A stretch of 5,056 nucleotides of DNA from Candidatus Krumholzibacteriia bacterium (GTDB lineage: Bacteria > Krumholzibacteriota > Krumholzibacteriia > LZORAL124-64-63): NCBI GenBank assembly GCA_029935695.1, contig JAOZJV010000301.1, positions 1 through 5,056 of the forward strand, in the 5' to 3' direction. Below the pieces are notes generated by a model, which did not search any database, was not told where the DNA came from, and saw only the letters and a list, made by a program, of their open reading frames with translations. Positions 1 through 5,056 of the stretch are shown in pieces. The first letter of the stretch is position 1; every line of letters starts with the position of its first letter. The position numbers and the translations under genes are program-made.

Positions 1-1
1 G

Positions 2-1774
2 CCGGACTTTTCAGCGGAATTGGACTGGGTCAACTCCCTGAACCAACCCAAACACTCCGCTGCCAACCCACGCCTCGACCTGCGCCCCAAAGGAAAAGAC
101 GGCGACTGGCAGGAAATGATTGATGAAGTCTGGGGATGGGAACTGACCGGGGCCGAGCACTTGACAATTTTTTCCGATTGGGTCCTTACTTTAGATGAAG
201 ATTTTTCCTGCTTCATCAACCACGATGTGGACATGTGGAGTTTGTATTATCAATACGAATCTGAACTCCAGGCTGGGGTCAGCAGTGGCCGTTTCCAGGC
301 CATTCTGGACCGTGTAAGTACAGCCCTGCAAAATGGACATACTTTTCTACTTTACGATGTAGTGGCAAATACCAACCCGGCCCCAGGAGTACCACTGCTT
401 ATGGGCCGCCACTACGGACCAAATGACCATTTTGGCGCCTGCCTCACCACCGGCGACAATGGGGTCTTCGTCTATGAGGTTGTTGCTGATCATCCATTGG
501 AACTGGAAATCGGGGATGTGATCCTGGGATATGATGGCCAACCATGGAGTACTTTGTATCCGGAATTGCTGGATGCAGGGCTCCCCATTGGAGATAAGTG
601 GCTGACCTCCGATGCTTCCTATGAGTACGGATGGGAGATTTCCGTCGGTAACAACTGGCATCTTTTTGAGACCATCGACATTCTCAAATTTTCCACTGGA
701 GAAACACAACACCTTCCCACCAGCTTGATAGCCGACAGCGCTGTCGATCTTACAACATTATGCAATGACCAGCTAAATCTTCGTCTCTCCTCTCCTTCAG
801 CTCCATCATGGACCAACTGGGAGACCCTGGAATGGGGTGATGCCCGGATCGGACTTATCCAATGTGAAGCTTGGCTAAGTAGTACGGGGGCTGCTTGGAA
901 TCAGGCGTGCCTGGAGATGGTCAATGACCCTGATTTGGATGGCTTGATCATCGATTTTCGAGGCAACATTGGTGGGTGGCCAATCAATAGTAATGATGGT
1001 TTGAGCCACCTGTTTAATGAAGTGTTGGAAACCACGGACGAAGCATTCCGGGATGAGCCCAGTAATCATTTTTCCCTGCAACGCCTGGGCTTGCCTCATA
1101 TGCACAGAATTCCGGGAGACCCGGCAGATTATTTCGACAAACCCATCGCCGTTCTTCTGGGCCCCAAAACCATCAGTGGTGGAGACCAAGTGGCTTTGAG
1201 CATGACTTATCACCCCATGGCGAGAACTTTTGGACGCCCCACATCAGCCACTTTCGACATTCCTGCTGTATTTTATGTTGATGGTCAGGATGGTTTTTAT
1301 GGGCAATATGCAAACAATAATTTGGGCTTAGTTGAGTCTCCCAATGAATACCTTTCCAGTTTGGGTTTTCCTGTAGACCAGGAAGTTTGGCTGACCCCGG
1401 AAGATTGCCGCAACGGACGCGACACCGTCTTGTGGGAAGCCATCAATTGGATCGCACCCTTACCCTTAACCTCAGTTCCTGAAGGAACCCCTACCGCCGC
1501 CAGCCACTTCACCAGCGTATCTCCCAATCCCAGCAACCCTCACACCATCATCAAATTCCAGGTGGAAACAGCCGGTCCCTGCCGGTTGGAGATCTATGAT
1601 GTGGCCGGACGCCTGGTAGGATCGCAGCAGTGGTCCACCCTGGAAGCGGGCCCTCACGATTATCTCTGGAATGGTAAAACAGATTCCGGGCAGAGCGCCG
1701 CCAGTGGCATCTACATGGTGCGGTTGACGGCGCCGGACATGGTGGACCGGACACGTTTCACGTTGGTTCGGTAG
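2..1774 (+). CDS. Exported S41-family serine peptidase with PDZ-like domain and C-terminal FlgD-like sorting domain (5' partial)
   Basis: Likely a secreted or surface-attached processing or degradative serine peptidase of the C-terminal-processing/tricorn type (family S41). The frame is open to the left edge. The first start-like codon is a TTG at 20, so the true start and any signal peptide are probably upstream; residues below count from that TTG. Residues 55-110 resemble the S41 N-terminal region and end in an NGHT motif (His107), a plausible tricorn-type catalytic His. Residues 145-195 look like a PDZ domain (GDVILGYDGQ at 165-174). The core has IIDFRGNIGG (310-319) and TISGGD (384-389), with Ser386 the predicted nucleophile. 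Residues 449-476 match the usual S41 ending (LTPED, GRDTVLWEA). A short linker then leads to a FlgD/T9SS-like beta domain (497-584) starting SPNPSNP and ending GIYMVRL...RFTLVR, which implies export. The S41 assignment is firm; the substrate is unknown. The exact nucleophile and His assignments are inferred from motif alignment. Confidence 0.88.
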   Translation, partial: PDFSAELDWVNSLNQPKHSAANPRLDLRPKGKDGDWQEMIDEVWGWELTGAEHLTIFSDWVLTLDEDFSCFINHDVDMWSLYYQYESELQAGVSSGRFQAILDRVSTALQNGHTFLLYDVVANTNPAPGVPLLMGRHYGPNDHFGACLTTGDNGVFVYEVVADHPLELEIGDVILGYDGQPWSTLYPELLDAGLPIGDKWLTSDASYEYGWEISVGNNWHLFETIDILKFSTGETQHLPTSLIADSAVDLTTLCNDQLNLRLSSPSAPSWTNWETLEWGDARIGLIQCEAWLSSTGAAWNQACLEMVNDPDLDGLIIDFRGNIGGWPINSNDGLSHLFNEVLETTDEAFRDEPSNHFSLQRLGLPHMHRIPGDPADYFDKPIAVLLGPKTISGGDQVALSMTYHPMARTFGRPTSATFDIPAVFYVDGQDGFYGQYANNNLGLVESPNEYLSSLGFPVDQEVWLTPEDCRNGRDTVLWEAINWIAPLPLTSVPEGTPTAASHFTSVSPNPSNPHTIIKFQVETAGPCRLEIYDVAGRLVGSQQWSTLEAGPHDYLWNGKTDSGQSAASGIYMVRLTAPDMVDRTRFTLVR

Positions 1775-1935
1775 GATAAGAGTTTTCCAACATTCCGAGG
1801 GCATGGCTAATTGGGGCGATGCCATGGAAGTCACCCAGCACAGTGGTCGTGGCCATCCATCTGGACACTTGTGATTAATACAGCACGATTATCTGGGCTA
1901 AACGAATGATTCTTCTCAAGATCAATCTCCAAAAG

Positions 1936-1963
1936 CCGACAAACTAAGTGAATTCTTTATAAT
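1936..1963 (+). promoter_or_regulatory. Predicted sigma70-type promoter for the hybrid kinase
   Basis: A perfect -10 box TATAAT lies at 1958-1963. Upstream by 16 bases is CCGACA (1936-1941), which matches four of six bases of the TTGACA consensus. Transcription would start near 1970, leaving a leader of about 55 bases that contains the inverted repeat at 1983-2002 and the ribosome binding site. No other comparable promoter was seen in the 1775-2025 spacer. The assignment rests on sequence match alone, and the lineage's sigma factor preferences are unknown. Confidence 0.55.
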
Positions 1964-1982
1964 GGTTTTCCAGATTTTGAAA

Positions 1983-2002
1983 GCTCTTGCCGTAGCAAGA
2001 GC
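1983..2002 (+). promoter_or_regulatory. Perfect 8-bp inverted repeat in the kinase leader
   Basis: GCTCTTGC, then a 4-base CGTA loop, then GCAAGAGC: eight perfect pairs, five of them G:C. It sits downstream of the predicted promoter (-10 at 1958-1963) and ends 11 bases before the GAGG ribosome binding site. In RNA it would form a stable stem-loop in the 5' leader. In DNA it is a dyad that a dimeric regulator could bind. No T-run follows, so it is not a canonical intrinsic terminator. The repeat is seen directly; any regulatory role is inferred. Confidence 0.5.
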
Positions 2003-2013
2003 AGGGTCTCCCC

Positions 2014-2017
2014 GAGG
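2014..2017 (+). promoter_or_regulatory. Ribosome binding site of the hybrid kinase
   Basis: GAGG lies 8 bases before the ATG at 2026. This spacing is near ideal and supports that ATG as the start. Confidence 0.65.
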
Positions 2018-2025
2018 TATCCCAA

Positions 2026-4338
2026 ATGATCAGGCCGGTGAAGCAACGCAGTCTAATCAAGCGCTTAAGTGTGGCTTTTGATTTGGTCATAGACCACTAT
2101 GTTCCAGAGAAATTTAAAACAGGTGATCAGGATACCTATCAAAAAGCTCGCACCGCTGTGGTTTTTTGCTGGTCAATTTCCCTGCTGGGAGCGCCTTTCG
2201 CCCTGTTCTACTATCTGGCCGGTTCGCTGATATCTTCACTTGCCGTTCTAAGTGGCATCTTCATGGTGCCCTTTGTTATGTTTCTTTTCAAACGCACAAC
2301 CTCAATCAGCCTGGTCGCCAACACGGTATGTTTGGTTCTTTACCTCGTATTGACAGTTGAAGCGATTATGCTGGGCGGAGAGAGGTCTCCGTCAGTATTG
2401 TGGTACACTGCTATTCCTCTTGTGGCCACAAGCACAGCAGGAATCCGTTCCGGCTGGTCCTGGATGGTGATTGTATTGGGTTCCCTGGCCGCCTTTGGGA
2501 CCATCCAATACACGGGGTATTCTTTCCCTGACGAGATCTCAATTAGTTTTCATCACGGAATTTCCCTGGCCGCCCTCATGGTGCTGATCGTATTGATCCA
2601 AACCATGATATCACTATTTGATTCGTTCAAAAACAGAGCTCTGCTCACGGTGCAGGAGACAAAAAAAGACCTGCAAAGTGCTCTTGCTCAACTTGAGGTT
2701 GTAAACAATCGCCTGGAAAAACAAGTGAATATTGCCAATGCCATGGCCGCCAAAGCAGAAAAAGCTGATGCCGCCAAGAGTATATTTCTGGCGAATATGT
2801 CTCATGAAATCAGGACGCCCATGAACGGCGTAATTGGTATGACGGGGCTTCTGCTCGATTCCGAACTCACTCCCGAGCAAAGTGAACATGCCAAGACAAT
2901 TGAAACCAGCGGCGATGCTCTGCTGGCAATCATCAATGATATTCTCGATTTTTCAAAAATAGAAGCCGGCAAGCTTGATATCGAAATTCTCGCTTTTGAC
3001 CTGTGTGCCACTCTTGAAGACACAGCAGAGCTTCTGGCGATCAGGGCTCAGGACAAAGGTCTCGAATTTATCAATGATTTTGACCCGCAAACACCATCCT
3101 TGCTTTGGGGAGATCCGGGGCGGGTGCGACAGATTATTACAAACCTGGCCGGCAACGCCATTAAGTTTACCAGTGAGGGCGAGGTCTCAGTATCTGTTTC
3201 GGTTGAAAGCGAAGACAAAAATAAAGTAAAGTTACGCTTTTCGATAAAAGACACCGGCATCGGAATTTCAAAGAAGAAACAGGATGCACTATTTTTACCG
3301 TTTATTCAGGCAGACAGTTCGACCAGTCGTAAATTTGGTGGCACCGGTCTTGGGTTGGCAATTTCAAAACAGTTGTCTGAAATCATGGGCGGAGAAATTG
3401 GAGTCAACAGCGTTGAAGGTGAAGGAGCCGAGTTCTGGTTCACGGCCAAGTTTGACAAACAGACAAACAACTTGAACCAGCGGAGGGAAATAGCCCCAAA
3501 TATCCGCAACTGCCGGATCCTGATTGTCGATGACAACGATTCCAGCCGCCGGGTCCTTGGCCAAACCCTGGCTTCTTGGGACTGTCGTTGCGAAGATGCG
3601 GCCGATGGCAAAACTGCACTGCTTAAATTAACTTCTGCCGTTGACCAGAATGACCCGTTTGAAATCGGTATTTTTGCCGACCGGATGCCTGAAATGGATG
3701 GGGAAACTCTCGGGCAGCGAATCAAGGCTGATCCGGTTCACTGCGGATTATCAAAAATGATAATGCTCACAACGACGGCAAGCCAAGGCAATTACGATCG
3801 GTGGAAGGAAACCGGATTTACTTCTTTTCTGCCCAAACCGGTCAAACAATCACAGCTGTATGATGCGCTGATGTTGGCCTTGAGTGGGGAAACCGGATCC
3901 AAAAAATCTGTCCGTAAATCTCTGGAAACCAGTCACAACATTTCTGCAGACCAAAAAATCAAGACGAGAATCCTGCTTGCTGAAGACAATATTGTTAACC
4001 AGAAGGTTGCAGTTTCCATTTTGAAAAAAATGGGCTACCGTGCCGACACAGTGGCAAATGGCCTGGAAGCCGTGGCTTCCCTTGAAACAATACCCTATGA
4101 TCTTGTTCTCATGGATTGCCAAATGCCAGAGATGGACGGATACGAAGCCACGGCAGTAATACGGGACAAATCGTCAGGGGTGAAGAATCATGATATTCCC
4201 ATTATTGCCATGACCGCAAACGCCATGCAGGGTGATCGGGAAAAATGTATTGAGTCCGGCATGGACGACTATGTCCCCAAACCGGTCAAAGCAGAGGCCT
4301 TGCTGGCAGCAATTGAAAAAGTGATTTTGATAGGGTAG
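2026..4338 (+). CDS. Membrane-bound hybrid sensor histidine kinase with two receiver domains
   Basis: A complete 770-residue inner-membrane signalling kinase. About six hydrophobic helices (roughly 43-65, 67-88, 93-115, 122-140, 143-162, 172-198) form an N-terminal sensor region that I cannot assign to a named family; there is no large periplasmic loop and no PAS domain. A coiled-coil linker (about 204-255) leads to HisKA with MSHEIRTPMN and the phosphorylated His260. The HATPase domain (about 363-477) has an N box (NLAGNAIKFT, Asn373 and Asn377), G1 (DTGIGIS, 409-415), F box (FLPFIQAD, 423-430) and G2 (GGTGLGLAIS, 438-447), so the kinase looks active. Receiver 1 (about 496-617) keeps Asp502/Asp503, Thr582 and Lys604, but the phosphoacceptor position is Ala551, with Asp552 next to it. 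Receiver 2 (about 647-766) is intact: Glu653/Asp654, Asp697, Thr730, Lys752. No HPt or DNA-binding output domain follows, so phosphate from Asp697 would need a separate HPt partner. Its signal and targets are unknown. Confidence 0.95.
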   Translation: MIRPVKQRSLIKRLSVAFDLVIDHYVPEKFKTGDQDTYQKARTAVVFCWSISLLGAPFALFYYLAGSLISSLAVLSGIFMVPFVMFLFKRTTSISLVANTVCLVLYLVLTVEAIMLGGERSPSVLWYTAIPLVATSTAGIRSGWSWMVIVLGSLAAFGTIQYTGYSFPDEISISFHHGISLAALMVLIVLIQTMISLFDSFKNRALLTVQETKKDLQSALAQLEVVNNRLEKQVNIANAMAAKAEKADAAKSIFLANMSHEIRTPMNGVIGMTGLLLDSELTPEQSEHAKTIETSGDALLAIINDILDFSKIEAGKLDIEILAFDLCATLEDTAELLAIRAQDKGLEFINDFDPQTPSLLWGDPGRVRQIITNLAGNAIKFTSEGEVSVSVSVESEDKNKVKLRFSIKDTGIGISKKKQDALFLPFIQADSSTSRKFGGTGLGLAISKQLSEIMGGEIGVNSVEGEGAEFWFTAKFDKQTNNLNQRREIAPNIRNCRILIVDDNDSSRRVLGQTLASWDCRCEDAADGKTALLKLTSAVDQNDPFEIGIFADRMPEMDGETLGQRIKADPVHCGLSKMIMLTTTASQGNYDRWKETGFTSFLPKPVKQSQLYDALMLALSGETGSKKSVRKSLETSHNISADQKIKTRILLAEDNIVNQKVAVSILKKMGYRADTVANGLEAVASLETIPYDLVLMDCQMPEMDGYEATAVIRDKSSGVKNHDIPIIAMTANAMQGDREKCIESGMDDYVPKPVKAEALLAAIEKVILIG

Positions 4339-4383
4339 GCTTGTTTCAGTAAAACAATTTTCCTGTTCTCGGTCCTGCCACAT

Positions 4384-4388
4384 AGGAG
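4384..4388 (+). promoter_or_regulatory. Ribosome binding site that decides the thioesterase start
   Basis: AGGAG ends one base before an ATG at 4390 but seven bases before a second in-frame ATG at 4396. Normal spacing favours 4396. Confidence 0.65.
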
Positions 4389-4395
4389 TATGAAC

Positions 4396-4827
4396 ATGGT
4401 CCACACATACACACATCAAGTGGTTAATTCAGATACAGATGGATTTGGCCACATGAATAATAATTCCATCAATGAATATTTTGAACGAGCCAGAGTTAAT
4501 TTTTTACAACAAGTAGGTCTTGGATATGACGTTATGAATAGTGCAGGATTTCGTTTTGTTGTTTCTGAACTAAATACCAAATACCACAGTGAAATTTTTC
4601 CTTCTGAAATGTTTGATATTTGGACCCGCCTGGAACAAACACGGCCCATTGCTGTGAATATAAAGCAGGTCATGACTGCTGAAGGTAAAGTCGTTGCAAA
4701 ACAAGATACACACCATGCTTTCAAACGAGTTGGAGAACAAGGCAAAGAATCTCGCATTACGAGAATCCCTCTTGAAGTTTTAGCGAGACTTTCGCAAGAG
4801 CCTGAAGCTATTTGTAATTTAATTTAA
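4396..4827 (+). CDS. Hotdog-fold acyl-CoA thioesterase (4HBT family, FadM/YbgC-like)
   Basis: A 143-residue protein of usual length for single-domain 4HBT thioesterases, which hydrolyse acyl-CoA thioesters in the cytoplasm and typically act as dimers or tetramers. The diagnostic motif is near the N-terminus: SDTDGFGHMNN (12-22), then EYFERAR (27-33). Asp15 aligns with the catalytic Asp of the family, and the motif is closest to the D-x-D-x-F-G-H-x-N-N form of FadM-like enzymes. The start is placed at 4396 rather than 4390 because of ribosome binding site spacing; the longer form would add two residues. The gene follows the kinase after a short gap on the same strand, with no terminator or clear promoter between, so co-transcription is plausible. 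Its G+C, counted by eye, is about 37%, against roughly 50% in the flanking genes, which may mean later acquisition. The acyl substrate cannot be told from sequence; a long-chain, short-chain or aromatic acyl-CoA is possible. Confidence 0.85.
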   Translation: MVHTYTHQVVNSDTDGFGHMNNNSINEYFERARVNFLQQVGLGYDVMNSAGFRFVVSELNTKYHSEIFPSEMFDIWTRLEQTRPIAVNIKQVMTAEGKVVAKQDTHHAFKRVGEQGKESRITRIPLEVLARLSQEPEAICNLI

Positions 4828-4830
4828 TGA

Positions 4831-5056
4831 CTAAATAGTTTCATCTGTCCAGAAATCCTTGGGCACTGGGTCGGCGCCTTCCCAGATGATCTGTCTGAAA
4901 TGCACCGGGTCTGTATTCCCTTCAGTATTGATGAACAGGACTTGTGAATCTTCATTGATATCCAGATATTCTCTCAATTCTTCAGTGCCGTTCCCTTTCA
5001 GAATGGCCACCAAAGCACCTAAAGTCACAGCCCCGGATTCACCGGATACAACCATG
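4831..5056 (-). CDS. Diaminopropionate ammonia-lyase, C-terminal part (5' partial)
   Basis: The last 75 or so residues of a PLP-dependent fold-type II enzyme that converts 2,3-diaminopropionate to pyruvate and two ammonia (YgeX/DAPAL family). Recognisable features are VVSGESGAV near the start of the visible part and the C-terminal block FINTEGNTDPVHFRQ followed by IIWEG. These match what I recall of the end of E. coli YgeX (SGESGAVGLG and STEGDTD...YREVVWEG). Family members are about 400 residues, so roughly four fifths, including the PLP-binding Lys, lies beyond the right edge. The ATG at 5055-5053 is an internal Met, not the start. The stop (TAG, complement of 4831-4833) is 3 bases from the thioesterase stop, so the two genes converge with no space for a dedicated terminator. 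A related PLP lyase such as a threonine dehydratase-like enzyme is less likely because of the TEGxTDPxHFR ending. Confidence 0.85.
   Translation of the reverse strand, partial: MVVSGESGAVTLGALVAILKGNGTEELREYLDINEDSQVLFINTEGNTDPVHFRQIIWEGADPVPKDFWTDETI

Noticed and set aside
1802..1826. Inverted repeat CATGGC...GCCATG as a terminator for the peptidase gene.
   Set aside because: Only six pairs with a 13-base loop and no following T-run. It is not a convincing intrinsic terminator.
1472..1834. Minus-strand open frame of 120 codons over the end of the peptidase gene.
   Set aside because: It overlaps a well-supported coding region with clear domain matches and shows no recognisable motif of its own.
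1803..1874. A 23-codon open frame (ATG at 1803, TGA at 1872-1874) in the spacer after the peptidase gene.
   Set aside because: The GAGG upstream is only two bases from the ATG, the peptide resembles nothing I know, and its length is within chance expectation.
1983..2025. The leader stem-loop as a known riboswitch such as a cyclic-di-GMP sensor.
   Set aside because: A single short hairpin of about 20 bases is present, with none of the conserved junction or receptor sequences of known riboswitch classes.
3306..3725. Minus-strand open frame of 139 codons inside the kinase gene.
   Set aside because: It lies antisense to the conserved ATP-binding and receiver regions, and its composition fits a shadow frame.
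4339..4389. Possible separate promoter (TTGTTT at 4341-4346) or terminator between kinase and thioesterase.
   Set aside because: No -10 box at suitable spacing, and the AAAACAATTTT stretch makes only a very weak stem.

Overview
The window looks like an ordinary chromosomal stretch from a Gram-negative bacterium with about 50% G+C. The best clue to its origin is the C-terminus of the first protein. It carries a PNPxNP-type FlgD-like/secretion-sorting domain, common on exported proteins of the FCB group and allied, mostly uncultured phyla (for example Krumholzibacteriota, Eisenbacteria or Latescibacteria-like lineages). That placement is inference from one domain. No marker gene fixes the taxonomy.

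Layout: (1) 2-1774, plus strand, a 5'-truncated gene for an exported S41-family serine peptidase (N-terminal S41 region, PDZ-like domain, catalytic core, FlgD-like tail). (2) 1775-2025, a 251-base spacer with no convincing gene. It holds a sigma70-like promoter with a perfect TATAAT, then a perfect 8-bp inverted repeat in the predicted leader, then a ribosome binding site. (3) 2026-4338, plus strand, a complete membrane-bound hybrid histidine kinase: six predicted membrane helices, coiled coil, HisKA, HATPase and two receivers. The first receiver lacks its phosphoacceptor Asp. (4) 4396-4827, plus strand, a small hotdog-fold (4HBT) acyl-CoA thioesterase, clearly more A+T-rich than its neighbours. 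(5) 4831-5056, minus strand, the C-terminal part of a diaminopropionate ammonia-lyase, convergent with the thioesterase and separated from it by 3 bases.

The genes do not form an obvious pathway. The kinase has its own promoter and may be co-transcribed with the thioesterase across a 51-base gap, with no terminator seen between them. No response regulator, HPt protein or DNA-binding output gene lies beside the kinase, so it appears to be an orphan. I see no mobile element, CRISPR array, RNA gene or defence system. The most interesting points are the degenerate first receiver, the leader palindrome, and the composition shift at the thioesterase. I do not see strong evidence for an undescribed system here.
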